Shown: in pieces, positions 1 to 12,520 of the stretch
Layout: each line of letters starts with the position of its first letter
Numbering within the stretch: position 1 is the first letter of the stretch
Source: Dichetophora obliterata
Lineage: Eukaryota > Arthropoda > Insecta > Diptera > Sciomyzidae
Length of the DNA: 64,000 nucleotides
NCBI GenBank assembly: GCA_963920525.1
Contig: OY986435.1
Span: 265,131,299 to 265,195,298, forward strand
Direction of reading: 5' to 3'
Made by a program: the position numbers and the translations under genes
The notes under the pieces: generated by a model
Database searches by the model: none
The model's input: only the letters and a program-made list of their open reading frames with translations
Told to the model about the DNA's origin: nothing

Positions 1-112
1 TAATTTTTAATACTGATTTTGTATTAAAAATTTGGTATAATAGTAAATACAGTATCAAATTGATTCCAAAGGTTATACAATAACGTTTTATTATTTTAAA
101 TGTGTTAACATT
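1..112. repeat. Diverged dispersed repeat fragment
   Basis: Positions about 47-105 resemble 1683-1740 in the same orientation (roughly three bases in four by eye). The two copies flank the inverted-repeat elements at 113-747 and 798-1677. No coding content is seen. Confidence 0.35.
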
Positions 113-747
113 AGCTGCGTTCCTTTCGCCTTAATAAAATCGCGATAGCAAATTTTCTCAAAAAAACGGCAAGAAAAACGACTCGTAGAGAGCACTACCG
201 TTGCAGTCAAAATTAAATTCAAACAAGCAATCATGATACAATAACTATTAGGTGTCATGAGAACGTGAGTCGTTCAAAGCTGGTGTGAACTGTTATGGTA
301 TCTATACCTTAGTGAACGACGTTTTTCTCTGAATGTGTTTTACTCTAAACGTCAAAAAAATTGTAAATTATTTCATTTAATTAATAATATTATGCAATTA
401 TATAAATACTTTAAGTAGAATTGTCGGATCCGTTGAATGCGTCCAATGTGTGTGACACACGCGGTTTGTTTTATATTCTTTTGTTTAACATTCGATGGTC
501 ACAGTTCGTGACTGTCATGGCTACCTAATAGTCATTGTTACAAACAAACAAATAATTAAAAAAATGATATGACAGCTCATAAAAATATACAGTTGCGGCA
601 CCTGTGTTTCAAATTTTATTAAGGCTATATCACAATTTTATATGGATAGCAAAAATAATCCTATTTGTTATTGGATTATTATTTTTGTTTTTGCTTTGCA
701 TGTAAAAAAAATAATCTGGATTATTTTGAAGCGAATGGAACGCAGCT
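113..747. mobile_element. MITE-like element with AGCTGCGTTCC ends
   Basis: The left end AGCTGCGTTCC and the right end GGAACGCAGCT are inverted copies that extend with mismatches towards TTCGC. The triplet ATT lies directly outside both ends (110-112 and 748-750), a possible 3-bp target duplication. The interior is AT-rich with a small palindrome near 655-680 and no convincing frame. The superfamily is not assignable with confidence. Confidence 0.6.
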
Positions 748-797
748 ATTGAATCCAAAATGTATTGAAATATAATACAACATGTTTCAAAAATTGA

Positions 798-1677
798 ATT
801 TACACACGCTGTCAAAAAAAAGCCGACTAAATAATTAAGTAACAAATATTCTTTTTCTTGAATTATAACACATTGTGCCGAAGAAGAGGCTCATCTTATC
901 TGATTTGACCTCCAAATTTCGTCACAATTTTCTTTCATTTATTTTTAAAGTTGAAGTGTTCGAATTTTGTTGTGCCGATATTAATTGAATTTTTACAGCT
1001 ATTTGCTTCGTTGCAAATTAAAAATAAAATCCATTTTTTTGCGGTAGAATTTTGCGTAAAATAAGACTATGCAAAAAGAATTGCAATAAAATACAAAATA
1101 AAGCGTTTGCAAAGCAAATTCTGGTACTTTTCTTTAACTAAAAAAAAATTGTGCTTCTATAAATTTTAATTAAAAAATATTTCATTAATGACATTTGTTT
1201 TTTCACAAAAAAAATTGCACGTAAAAATACCTTGCAATTGAAGTTGAGAACATCGAAATCGGTTAAGAATTCCTTAAATGGCGCTAATTTAAACTTTTCT
1301 TTTATTTTCGTCAAAAACTGAGTGCTATCTATATATTTACTACCATACAAAATGCTCCCATTTTGTCAAATCTTTTACAAATCCTTATTCTACTCAAAGT
1401 TATATAGAAAGGAAGTAAAATTTGTTTTTCATTTCCAACTAGGAAAATGGCTGTAAAAATTAAACGAATGTCGGCACATCAAATTTCGAATACTTCAACT
1501 TTAAAAATGAATTGGAAAAATTATGACGACATTGAGAGGTCAAATTAGGTGCGAAGGACTCTTAACATATATCTCTTTAAGGATTTCAATAAAGTTTAAC
1601 ATATAACACGTTGTGTTATAATTCAAGGAAAATAATATTTGTTAATAAGTCGGTTTTTTTTTACCGTGAGTGTAATA
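798..1677. mobile_element. Foldback element, ~0.9 kb
   Basis: Two long inverted arms, about 798-1005 and 1446-1677, share blocks such as ACAAATATT, TTGAATTATAACACA, TTTAAAGTTGAAGT and TTTTTACAGC in mirrored order. The spacer of about 440 bp has no recognisable gene. This is the structure of a long-TIR, non-autonomous element. No clear target duplication was found. Confidence 0.65.
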
Positions 1678-1862
1678 ACACAATAGTATCGAATTAATTT
1701 CAAGGGTATAAAATATCGTTGTAATATTTAAACTGTATTAAAATGTAAAACAAAATATATAAAAAAATTGTTATAATCAATTAGGAGTATTCAATTTAAT
1801 ACTTTTTTAATTAAAAATCTTTGTAATACTTTGCTTGCATTAAAATTTATTCCAAGATTTAT

Positions 1863-4344
1863 AACCGTGTAGATAGGAGAATAACAACTTTATCTACTGC
1901 GGAAATTCAACCACAACCTATTTCAGCTAAAGAATGATACCAAGTTTTTCGACTATAGACACCAAGCAGTTAATAACTCGAGAGGAACCTGGAGGAAATT
2001 TCTCTTTATTTAATTATATGTACTAAATTTCACCTTCAAAAAAAAATACATAAGTAATGAAAGCACATCTCTAAAACCTCAACCCGTCTCACATTTCCAC
2101 ATCTGTTAAAACAAAAACCATAAAAAATAACGTTGCAAAAACTAATAAAAAACAAAAATCTGTTTATTTTGATATTAAAATTTTTTTTATATTCTTTTTG
2201 TTGGCGTCTGCTTTGCTTTTTTTAATCCAGACTTTAAGCTTTCAGTGTTGCTAGCAATAAGCAAATGTTTGTGCCTTTCCCAGTATTTAGAATGATTCAC
2301 GAGTGCTTCGTTTGTTTTTTTTCTCTTGTTTTTGCTACTTTTTTCTGCATGTTTTATTGTTGTTGCTGTTCAAGTTATTGTTATACTCATTCACTTAAAA
2401 CAAAAGGAATAAAAAAATTTTTTCTCATATAAAAAAAAATCATTTCTAAGTCTTTTACTGGGATACATTGTTGGCATAAAAGCTAGACAGTTGGAGCTGA
2501 CGTTGCTGTTAACAGAAAACTTGCAACGATTACAACTACTAATTCAAAAATTTGTCAGTATTTCCTTAAATATTATCAATAATGAACATGATCTAAAAAA
2601 ATATGTATTTAAAAAAAATGTGTTGTGGAAAATTTCAACAACACCAAAAAAAATAATTCAAATATCCTTACTTACTCTATAGTTTAGAGTCCGATTTGAA
2701 GTAAGAAGTTGAATTGTTATGTCTTAACATTTGCTTTTATCATTTATCAAAATTATTTATATAATATTAAAAAATTATTCTTTTAAAACTATCGCCATTT
2801 TTGCATATCCAGCGGATGTTATAAGTTTGGTTCGACGGAAGTCGTTAGAAAAAGAAAATTGAAATTCTTTTCAACGTTTGGTTTATTGTTATTATTTTAA
2901 TGAATTCTTATATTTTATATCCATCACTTTTGCACTTATTTTGTGAAGTGTTTTATTAAATTTGCATAGCTTTGCCTGTTTTTAATTATCTTATTAATAT
3001 TCATTAAGGGATAGATAAAGCTTTATTTCACAAATGAAGCTTTTGTTTTATGGATTTTAGTCTTAGAATTAAGTTGTTTGGACAGCAGACAAGTCACTTG
3101 TAACTCAGCCGATACACACAAAAAAGTGAACTTCAATTAAAAAAAAGTACTTAATCTAAGAAAAAAGTGGAATAAATATGCATTAAAGACATGAGTTCTT
3201 TATAACAAATAATGCGTTTCACTTAAAGTAAGTGAAACACATATTCCTTAAAATCAATGAAATAAAAATTTAGTTTACTTATTTAAATAAATTGTTACTA
3301 CGTTTTTTTTCCTCAGTTTGAAGAAGTTTGTATTTAAAAAACATTACATTATATTTATTTTTATTTCGCACTTTCTATAGTAATAAAACTCATTTTCTGT
3401 TTGTTTGGCTCAAACTAAGTACACATATTAAATCCGTCCCAACTTAAAATGTTACATACTTAGTTTTTGCCAACCCCCTCCCTCATTCCAAAATTTTTCA
3501 ACTAACTGTAGTTTTGTTATTATAATACTTTTTACCATCGGATTTTTTTGTGTATTTAATTTAAAAAATTTCTGTTATTTTGACAGCAAAAATACTCACG
3601 TATATTCAAAATTGTAGAAATTTTCAGTACAACGACTTTTTCATAAAACATCGTTACATTAGAATGAGAAAAAACGACATGAAAATCAAAGTTTGGTCTT
3701 TCGATGGAAATATCTTCGCTGTCCAATAATTAATTTCATTCAAATTGTTCATATTGTTAAAAACTTCACAATAAAATCACTTCACAAAACTGGTTGAACT
3801 GTACCGTTAAGTCAGTGTATATATTTTTTATGATTATGTCAAAAAAGGTCCAAAATATTGACTTTTTACTCAAAAAAATGACTCAAAAATTGTTGTTGTT
3901 GTAAAACTGAAATCAATTAAAAATTGCACATCTGGCTACCTTTCACATGACATAGCATTTATTTGCAAAAATTCTTCCAGCTAAGCGAAAAATTATTTTA
4001 CTGTTTTGTCATCAAAACAACAAGGGTACCCTTTGATTTTTTTCGCGAAATTTATTTATTCCAAAATGTTGTTTTTATATTTTTTACAACAAAGTAAAGT
4101 CTCAAAAATAATTTAAGTGAAAAAATTACCCCAATATCTCTTTCCAATCAAAAGTTAGGGCTAAAAATCTATTTTTTTATACCAGACTATTAATTAAACT
4201 GAGTTTTGTTTTAAAATTCACTATATATTTTGAACGTCCCCATTTATCTCAAAGAATGCAGTTGTGTAACTAGAGTAATAACGAACATTTTGGATTATAT
4301 AAAATCTTCCTTAGAGTAAGTCTACTTAGTTTTTTGCCTAATCA
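1863..4344. other. No feature recognised
   Basis: AT-rich sequence with many homopolymer runs and only short open frames. The only structure noted is a small hairpin at 3216-3238 (GTTTCACTT, 5-base loop, AAGTGAAAC). Confidence 0.5.
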
Positions 4345-5110
4345 CCCCGTTACCGTGTATCGCCGTTTTTCATGTACACGTCAGAACTTTTTTTTTTATG
4401 TTTTAAATGCTATGCTGCCACACAGTAGGATTACTCTATATATTTATTGGGAGAAATATAAGGAGTTGTTGGAATTTGATGAGGCTTGGGACGTTGGTTC
4501 CAGAATTGGTATGGGTTTATAGCCGGTTTTTTTTTTTGTAATTTTGTTAATGCCTAATTACTTTATGCGGTGATTTCAGAAATTCGTTTTTTATTTTGTA
4601 CCGGTTTCGGCTTTTATTTTTTATTATTTTTTCACAATAGTTGCAATACTGAGACAAATGCATACAAACGCCAATATAAAAGGCCCAAGATTCTTTAAAA
4701 TCATTTCTTTTTTCAAACTTTCTGCTTTTTCCCACATTTAGCTCATAACGGGCCATGCTCATATTGTGTATTTTTACTATTGTGAAAAAATTAGTGAAAA
4801 AATAAGACCGTAACCGGTACAAAAAACCGATGCATTTCTGAAATAACCGCATAAAGTATTTAGGTATTAAAAAATTACTCGAAAACAAATCGTTTCTTTA
4901 ACAAACCAAAACCGGTACAAAAAACCTATACCAATTTTAGTACCAGCGTACCATGATACTTTTCGAAATCAAGTTTTATCAAATTCCAACAACTCCTTTT
5001 ATTTTTTCCAACATGTAGTATATAGAGCAATATTACTGTGTGGCACCACAGAACGTAAAACATAAAACAATTCTGACGTGAACATGAAAAACTACGATAC
5101 ACGTGTATTT
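4345..5110. repeat. Large foldback, arms ~300 bp
   Basis: The left arm (about 4345-4640) and right arm (about 4778-5110) are inverted copies. Shared blocks include TTTTTCATGT, CACGTCAGAA, GCCACACAGTA, GGAGTTGTTGGAATTTGAT, TACTTTATGCGGT and TTTCACAATAG. Arm identity looks moderate, with small indels. The spacer of about 140 bp is not coding. The open frame at 4547-4888 on the minus strand spans one arm and the spacer and is not credible as a gene. Confidence 0.7.
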
Positions 5111-5276
5111 TCCCTCTTCCCCCTTTCCGAAAAGGTGTATTTCGTTCATAGGACAGAATGTGTGTAACGTAGTGTAATGCTTCTAGTTAATACAGATTTA
5201 TTCAAACACTTTGCAGGCTTTGGTTTGGTTTTTTACCGAATTTTTACCGATGCAATACCTTCAAAGAATTCCTTAA

Positions 5277-5758
5277 AGTGCCATTACACTATATGTTTTA
5301 TACATATGACACGTCAAAAAATTACAAATGGTTTTTAGCTACAGATAGTGTGGAACATATGAAAATGTGGTTTTGAAATATCGTTTGTATTTGCGTCTGT
5401 AAATTTTTGAATTAGAACCGTCTCTAATTTCGTATGTTTTTCCATCTGTACAAAATGTCAGTTTGATAAATTTTTTATTTGAAAATGGAAGAAATGGCAA
5501 ATTTTAAGATATTTATTCAATAAATTGATTTAAAATGAATTTATTCTTAGTTTGAATGGCTACAGGAGGACACTTAAGAGCTTTAAGGTTTACAAAAATT
5601 TCAAAAGCTGTTTTTTATTTTCAAATGACGTGTCGATAGTGTGGAGACAAAAGAAAAAAGCTGTCTGACAAAAACTTAATTCTGACACACAGATGAAATT
5701 CGGTATGTAATTTTATTTGACATGTCATATGTATGAAACATATAGTCTGGGGGCACCT
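5277..5758. mobile_element. TTAA-flanked MITE (piggyBac-like target)
   Basis: Inverted ends share ACTATATGTTT, ATACATATGACA and GTCAAA in mirrored order. TTAA lies directly outside both ends, at 5273-5276 and 5759-5762. A TTAA duplication is the hallmark of piggyBac-type insertion, but the 482-bp interior carries no transposase. The inference rests on the target site only, because the terminal bases (AGTGCC / AGGTGCC) are not typical CCC piggyBac ends. Confidence 0.6.
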
Positions 5759-6039
5759 TTAATAAATGAAAGTGTTAATGAAAGTTGAAAACTATTTTCG
5801 TTATTAGATGTAAACTTATCATTATGACGCAACATTGAGGTTCTACAAACTCCCATACAGTTTTTTCGCCCCCTGACGTTTCGACTGTAGTAGCGGCAGA
5901 AATGAATATTTTTTTTTTCTATTAGAAGGAGGAATGCTTTAGAAAAACTAAGTCAAGAAAAACCTTTGATTCTGTTAACGAAGTGGCACAGTAAATATTT
6001 TGTAGAGCATTGGGGCTAGCGTTAATCCTAGTATTTTTT

Positions 6040-6716
6040 AAGTGCGTGAAGATAAATTCGTCAATCCTAGGCTAACTTAGCTAAGACTCAAACCAATACT
6101 TTTGATCCGCAAAAAGTAAAATTCGTACTTTTTGTTAAGTACGAATTTAATTTTGGGAGGAAATTAAATTCGTTCTTTTTGAAAAGTACGAATTTAACTT
6201 TTGAGAGGGAATTAAATTCGTTCTATTTGCAAAGTACGAGTTTAACTTTTGATTCCAATTTAGCTTTTGGCACAATTTTGAGTGCACAATTAAGACTTTT
6301 GCCATAAATATTTTTTTAAAGTAATGAAGATGGAAAAAGTTTTAATTGTGCTTCTATAAGCTATATATCGTTAGAAAGGTGGCTTAAAATTTAGAAAGGA
6401 ATTTTTGCTTTGTACTTAGTACTATGAGCGCTAATTTCACTACTTTTAAAAAACGTTTATAGCAAAAGTCTTAATTGTGCGTATTTCCTCCCAAAAGTTA
6501 AATTCGTACTTTGTAAAAAGAACGAATTTAATTTCCTCCCAAAAGTTAAATTCGTACTTTGCAAAAAGAACGATTTTAATTTTGGGACGAAATTTCTTCC
6601 CAAAATTAAATTCGTACTTAGCAAAAAGTACGAATTTAACTTTTTGCGGATCAAAAATTTTGGTTTGCGTCTTTGCTAAGTTAGCGTCGGATTGGCGAAT
6701 TTATCTTCACGCTCTT
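6040..6716. mobile_element. 677-bp TIR element with 48-bp palindromic subterminal repeats
   Basis: The ends AAGTGCGTGAAGATAAATTC and (inverted) AAGAGCGTGAAGATAAATTC extend into about 50 bp of inverted similarity, including GCTAACTTAGC. A 9-base match, GTATTTTTT, sits at 6031-6039 and 6717-6725, although T runs make its limit uncertain. Inside each end lie 3-4 copies of a 48-bp unit built on AAATTCGTACTTTGCAAA and its inverse. The period is a multiple of 3, so long frames with a 16-residue peptide repeat stay open; they are not genes. A longer relative lies at 36696-39844. Confidence 0.75.
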
Positions 6717-6748
6717 GTATTTTTTAAAGTAGTACAATATAGTTTAGT

Positions 6749-7537
6749 ATAGATGTGGGCACTATTGAAAAGTCCATATGATTTTTAGGAAGTACCAACC
6801 TTCAAACGATGGTGTCAACATTTCATGACCATCGGTCGCTTAGTTTACAAGTCCCAATGGCTGTAATGACGCAACTTCAATATTTTCTTAAGCAATGAAA
6901 AAAAACATTGGCGCCGCTTAAAACACTGTAACATGTAAATTAAACGTTAGAATATCACAAAATGTTGACACGCAGTGTTGCCAAATTGACAACAAAATAT
7001 TACGATTTTATAAAAAGTGAATCTAATCCGATTTCACATATTTTTTCCATGTAAATGTAAAAATGAAACTAAAACAAAAAGCGTGTGGCAGCTTTAAAAC
7101 CTTTCCAGCTCCCAATAAAGTCGTAGCTCCTTTGGATATAGACCTAGAAGGCCCTATTTTCAAATTGTAAGCTTGAAAGTGTTCACATGTTTCAATAAAA
7201 TTCACTGACCTAAGCTCGGATTTGATTAAAAATTATTGCAAGTCCAATTTAAGAAATGTACATTTTTCGAAGTTGAAATGTGATTTTTCGAATTCTTTAA
7301 AATATTATGGTTAAATCATTAAACTTGTTATTTATATAAAAAGTACGGCAAGCATTTGCAATGCATTTTATTGTACTTATTATTTTTGTACTTGTTATTT
7401 TTTAAAACTTCACAAATCCGATAAGAATTCAACGAGTTCAGAGCAAAAGTTGCAATTTCAAAATTTTTCTAATGGCAACACGTTTGAAGGTTGGTACTTT
7501 ATAAAAATCATATGTGGAAACTTATTGACACCTATAT
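6749..7537. mobile_element. TIR element, ~0.8 kb
   Basis: About 70 bp at the left (block AGTACCAACCTTCAAACG, preceded by CATATGATTTTTA) recur inverted at about 7475-7537. The ends are roughly TAGATGTGGGCAC and its diverged inverse. The interior is AT-rich and non-coding. The target duplication is unclear. Confidence 0.5.
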
Positions 7538-9099
7538 GTTGAACTTCTTGAAAATAGACTAAGCTAACTGTTTACAAAATTGTGATGGATTTTGATATTA
7601 GACTCCAGATTTTTTACGTTTATGTCTTCTTTTTCAAAAATTAATGGTAAAATTTTTTGAAAACTTTTTTGATTTTGAATTTAAAATCAAGTATGATTTA
7701 AGCTATCAAACATTTAGAAATAGAATTTAAATCATATCAAATCAACATAATTTTTTGAATACTATAACAAATGTTAGGAAAAATTTCAAAAACAATTTTT
7801 GTTTTTGCATTAAATCGCATTTTCCTGTACAAAATTTGATGGAAAAAAATAAAAAGACTCAATTTAAAACATTTACTGTGAAAAGACAATAATATATAGA
7901 CTAAAAAATGTTTTCAGTATACTGAGGGAATATGTGCTAAAATTTAATAGAACTGTGTTCATATTAAATTTATTTTTTTTAAATAGAGCTTGAAAAATTT
8001 AATTTAACTTAAACTCAAATATTTCTACAGTTTCATTATAAACAAAAGTTTTTTTCAAGCCAATGTTTTTAAATATACTTTTACAGTTAATATTTACAGT
8101 TTAAAAACATTTGTTTAAAAAGAACTTTAAAAAAAAAATGTATTGAAAACCAATATTTTAAAATATAATTTTAAAATATAATTTTAAAATATTGTTCTTA
8201 AATTAAAAACAATAAAACTAAACTGCCATTTTTTCGATTCCATTTTTTTAATTAGCACCCCCCGGAACTCCTCGAATACCATATTTTAACTCCATTTGAT
8301 GAAGTTTGCGTTTTATTATATAATATTTAAATATTTTAAGCATTAAAGTAATAAATTAGTTTTTATTTAATTTAATGTTAATTATTTGTAAAATTGGGGT
8401 TTTTCTCAGCTTGGTCTCAATTATCTGGCAATTATTGTCAAAGGTTCTACTGCACATAGTTTTTCGATTCAAGCTCAGATAGCGACGTCTGTTTTGTTTT
8501 GTAAAGATAATAAGCGCAAATTATACATAAAATAAATTAGGTTTCAGTGGAAAATTTAATACGTTTACTTTTAATTTTGTTTTGTAGAAACGCAAAAGAG
8601 TTAAATTTCTATTTTAAAATTGTTGTTTAATTTTCATGTATGTTTTTATTCTCAGTGTAAATAATATAAAAAAATGTTCCAAAATAAATTTTTTTCTTTG
8701 TTTTTAAATGCATCTTCTTCTCGATAGGTGGCATAAAAAAAGCAGCCCTTTTCAGCCGGTGTCAAGATATTTTGGTCCCAATTTATCGGAAACAAAAAAA
8801 TCAAAGCCAATTAAATTTAAAATGTAAATTGGGAAATATTTTTTATTTTATTTAAGTAAAAAAATGTTCAGCTTCTTTGTATTGTAGTCTTTTCACAATA
8901 AATATCAACGCTAGTGGAATTCTTTGAAAACATTTTTACGCTATAACTTCTGAACACTTAGTGAATACACTTTTTTTATTTCATATTTTTGGAAAGGTTA
9001 TGGAACGTAAAAAAATAAAAAGAATGAAAATGAAAATAAATTATAGCACCTGTTGCTGGCATGGTATCAAACTTTGAAATTAATAAAAGGTCAGTAGTT
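7538..9099. other. AT-rich stretch with one short dispersed repeat
   Basis: No gene is seen. Positions about 7678-7756 are a minus-strand copy of a ~75-bp repeat also found at 25378-25452 and 29940-30014. A short AT tandem (TTTTAAAATATAA type) lies near 8155-8200. Confidence 0.45.
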
Positions 9100-9370
9100 G
9101 CAATTTTTTCAAAAGTTTAATATTTTTCCCTCAAAATAAAATTAACGAAAATCGCTTTTAAATTGACTGAGTTACGTTGTCTCAAAATAGATCCTATATT
9201 GGCAATCACATGGCTATGGGTCCGCGAAAAAATCTCAAAACCTCAAACTCCAGATTGGGTTTTCTTAACAATAAACTAATCTAAGCACAAAATTTGAGCG
9301 AAACCGGAGATGTGCAGTGCAACTGATATTACACTTCAATGTGAAATGGGAGACATATTAAAAACAATTT
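9100..9370 (-). repeat. Dispersed repeat R, copy 1
   Basis: Read on the minus strand, this contains TCTATTTTGAGACAACGTA followed by GTCAATTTAA and CGATTTTCGT. The same series occurs at 15765-15985 and 40985-41200 on the plus strand. It is non-coding and its parent element is unknown. Confidence 0.55.
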
Positions 9371-9396
9371 TTTTCTACTTTGACGAATGGTTAAAA

Positions 9397-9436
9397 AACT
9401 GCTTGAAACTGCTTAAAACTGCTTGAAACTGCTTGA
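9397..9436. repeat. 10-bp tandem repeat, 4 units
   Basis: AACTGCTTGA is repeated four times with one substitution. It is a short minisatellite with no coding context. Confidence 0.85.
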
Positions 9437-9872
9437 AAATTTTAAGTTTTGTATGAAAAGCCATGCATTAATATTAAAGGATTGTGTTGAATTTTAAAAG
9501 TGATTATTTTTTCAGTGTATATATTGATTTTGGCAAATATTTTGTACCCCATATTTGTAGGCACTGCTTGAATCAGACAAATCGACCTGTAACTTTTATA
9601 TATCCATACGTTATATATTCATAAACAAGCCAATTCCAGAAGATTGGTGCAACGTTACAGGTTTCAGTTGCTTCAAACGAACCCTCGTTTTTGTCGCTTC
9701 GAAGACTCAAAACATGCATAAGAAGTAATACTGGAGAAGAAAGACTCAATGGGTTAGCTCTTCTCAATGTTCACAGGATGTAAAAGTGAACACGGAAGAA
9801 ATTTTTAATGCCCTAGCCTAAAAAAATATTTTAATATTATATATTATATAATAAAAAAAAAAGTATAGCAGT

Positions 9873-9970
9873 GAGAGGACTGCCGACCGAAGCGAAAACC
9901 TATACATAAAATATTAGTATTCCCTGGAAGACGTTGTCCTGCCACGGACCGCCTTACTGCTATATAAGAA
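9873..9970. repeat. Terminal hairpin of the composite repeat
   Basis: TATAGCAGTGAG near 9873 and CTTACTGCTATATA near 9953 are inverted copies, with GGACTGCC facing GGACCGCC between them. The same arrangement closes the partner copy near 50063-50163. A diverged relative of the right half occurs at 45256-45310. It may be the terminal stem-loop of the element. Confidence 0.5.
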
Positions 9971-10127
9971 TTTTCATGCTAATAGGGGGATTCGGACTAT
10001 CCTACATGTAGGATGGATTTGACAGGTCGGACGGACATGTAGGATGTGCGAAAGCTCATACGGCAGCCCGTCCTACATGTAGGATGTAATCAAAAAGTTT
10101 TAAAAGTTCCGCTCTGATCTTGTTCTT

Positions 10128-10945
10128 CTCTGTGCGTCCTTGTTTGTAGATTTCCTTGGTAATTGTTGTTGGCGCAGTTAGCCGGAAATTTTTTATAGAC
10201 GTTGTGAATTCTAATCGTGTAGCTACAGTCGGCATATGAAATTAGAATTATTTTTGTTAAGAGCTTATAACAATTTATTAAATTTTTTATATATTACTGA
10301 AACTATTTATTTTAAAGAAAAGTGTTACCATATCAAAAATACATATAATTAAAGTAATTTATTTAAATTATTTCACTATTGAATTAATATAAAAAATTAA
10401 AGCTTATTTATATCTATTTATATCATAACACTAACACAATATACATGTTCACTATATCTATATTGCGTTGTGTATTAAAAAAAGAATATTCTAAAATTAA
10501 GAAATATCTATAGCTTATATATTATATATAATTCATATAAGAAATTAAAGCTAAGTTTTTAAAAATTAGAATGCTTAGGATAAGCAGACTTTAGTTATTC
10601 AATTACTACTGAAAATATTAATTATTTCGCAGGTTTAATACGTAATTGTTATTATATAAATATACATAAATATTCTTTAAATTTCCTCAATGAGCTAAAT
10701 TGTTCATATATATGAACTATATACTGTTTTCTAAATTAGTTCGATGTCATATGCTGACTGTAGCTACAAATAAGCATCCACAAAAAATTAATGCTTACTG
10801 TACAACAATAACTACTAAGCAAATTTACAACAACAACGCAAAGAGAATTAGAAGATCCCAGCGGTTGCGCAGCGTTAGAGGGGATGAACCGAATTGACGG
10901 CGTAAAATATGCATGCTATATTTTCTGTTTGCCTGCTAGCAAGCA
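10128..10945. mobile_element. Long-TIR element, copy L
   Basis: The left arm (about 10128-10240) and right arm (about 10745-10900) are inverted, each containing GTAGCTACAG followed by TC(G/A)GCATATGA and a TTGTTGTTG / CAACAACAAC block. The core is AT-rich (ATATATATAA type). Sister copies are at 47929-48826 and about 48960-49900. No transposase is present, so it is a non-autonomous foldback-like element. Confidence 0.65.
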
Positions 10946-11104
10946 CTTAGCACTTGCTTGTGCTACTGGTGATGGCACTTAGAGGATGTTGGCCTGCAAC
11001 AAATTTTGCACTGCACTTGCTGGTGGTGGCACTTGGAGGACGCTCGCCAGCAAAGAAAGCCAATTTAACTTTGCTGCACTTGCTGATGTTGGAGACCGTT
11101 GGCC

Positions 11105-11133
11105 CACACACACGCACACACACGCACACACAA
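11105..11133. repeat. AC-rich microsatellite
   Basis: CACACACACGCACACACACG-type run. It keeps a short Val/Cys/Arg-rich frame open on the minus strand, which is not a gene. Confidence 0.9.
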
Positions 11134-11374
11134 ACTCGAGCACTTTCGTTCATTTTTTTCATTAATTTGTTATTTTTTATGTTTTTTAATTTTACAATAT
11201 TACAAGTTTACGAAATATGTTGCGAGTACAAGCTCTCGAATTAAATATGTCGCAAATTGATAAAATGCAAATAAAATAAAATATTTGCGCTAAAACACGA
11301 CCGAAATGTGAAACGTCAAAATTTGTAATTGTCAAAATTTCATCGTTCATTTGACACAGCAAAAAAGACAAATT

Positions 11375-11411
11375 TATTCAACTTGATATTTTATTCAACT
11401 TGATATTTTCT
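11375..11411. repeat. 18-bp tandem duplication
   Basis: TTATTCAACTTGATATTT occurs twice in succession. Confidence 0.85.
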
Positions 11412-11557
11412 ATCCTACCACGACTGAAAACTTTCCGATTGACACACAGCCAAGTTATGGTCACTGTTATGCAGAGACCAAAAAAAATAAACACTCAATT
11501 ACTCTGTTTGACTTCAACTGAAGACATAATTTTATTTTCTGTTATTTATAGTTTACA

Positions 11558-11687
11558 TTTGATTACTTAGCTTAATAATATTCGCTTATTGTTATTTTGA
11601 CATATTTCTTAATAAGTTCCAATTTGATTACTTAGCTTAATAATATTTGCTAATTGTTATTTTGACATATTTCTTAATAAGCTCCAA
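11558..11687. repeat. 65-bp tandem duplication
   Basis: A 65-bp unit starting TTTGATTACTTAGCTTAATA and ending AATAAG(T/C)TCCAA is repeated twice with very few differences, suggesting a recent duplication. It lies in the part of the composite repeat missing from the partner copy. Confidence 0.85.
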
Positions 11688-11833
11688 TTAAAATATTGCT
11701 CAATTATTATTTAAATGTTGGAATTAAAATATTGCTGAGTAAGTTTGCTTATTGTTATTGAAATTACATATTGATTGAATAACAAAAAGGAAATGAATAT
11801 AAATTTAGGCCAACTTAGTCTACCTGTCAACAA

Positions 11834-11903
11834 TATTTGGCTGGCTTGTGACTAACAGTGGGCTTAACTATTTGGCTGGCTTGTGGCTAACAGTGGACTT
11901 AAC
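11834..11903. repeat. 35-bp tandem duplication
   Basis: TATTTGGCTGGCTTGTG(A/G)C followed by TAACAGTGG and CTTAACT occurs twice with two visible differences. Confidence 0.85.
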
Positions 11904-12520
11904 TGCCATAGTTGACAACTCTGAATATAAAATGCCGCAGTGGTGAAAATAAAAAGCCACTGACAAATACAACAAGTATGAAAATTGTCAAACTTTGTTT
12001 GACGATATGTAATAAAATTAGAGCATGCATGTAATTATTTGAATGTTGAACATTTTCCTTTATCACAACTTAAAGATTAAAATGTTAAAACACTCAATCC
12101 ATACATTATTTTTCTTGTTTGCAAACGAAGTTCCAGCAGAAAAAAGCAGAAAGAGAAGAAGATCGATCCATTTTTAAATCTCACCATGAATAGCAGCTGT
12201 TTGAGTAAAAGCAAATTTTTCAAAAATGTTGACATATACAACAACTGAAGAAGTTGCCAAACTTTAAAAGCATATATAGACCAATATAAAGCGAATTAAT
12301 AATAAGTTTTGGTTGCAAACATCTTATTGCAACCTAACTTAAGTATTTGTATACTAACAAACAGATTATATGCATTAATTTCAGGAGTTTCCAAGTGATT
12401 TGTTTGTGAGCTTGCGGCCGGTTGTGGACGATTTCCTTGGAAAAATACAATGATGCAAGCCAATGATTTACCCTCTACCAAAATCGTTCAACGCGCCTAA
12501 AGAAGTTTTCACTTAAAAAA

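Larger units (their letters stand above)
9858..12520. repeat. 2.7-kb segment repeated inverted at 47.3-50.2 kb
   Basis: Read in reverse complement, this segment matches 47270-50163 in order: an A-run end with GTATAGCAGTGAG, the GACGTTGTCCTGCCAC block, the GTAGCTACAGTCGGCATATGA long-TIR unit, and a block ending in AAAATCGTTCAACGCGCCTAAAGAAG. Each copy has private insertions: about 10970-11900 here, and an extra long-TIR element at 47929-48826 in the partner. It looks like a transposed composite element, not a host gene duplication, because no coding sequence is shared. Confidence 0.75.

Noticed and set aside
6457..6752. Frames with a repeated LNSFFLQSTNLTFGRK-type peptide
   Set aside because: The peptide is the translation of a 48-bp subterminal DNA repeat of a TIR element, seen again at 37515-37866 and 39441-39796.
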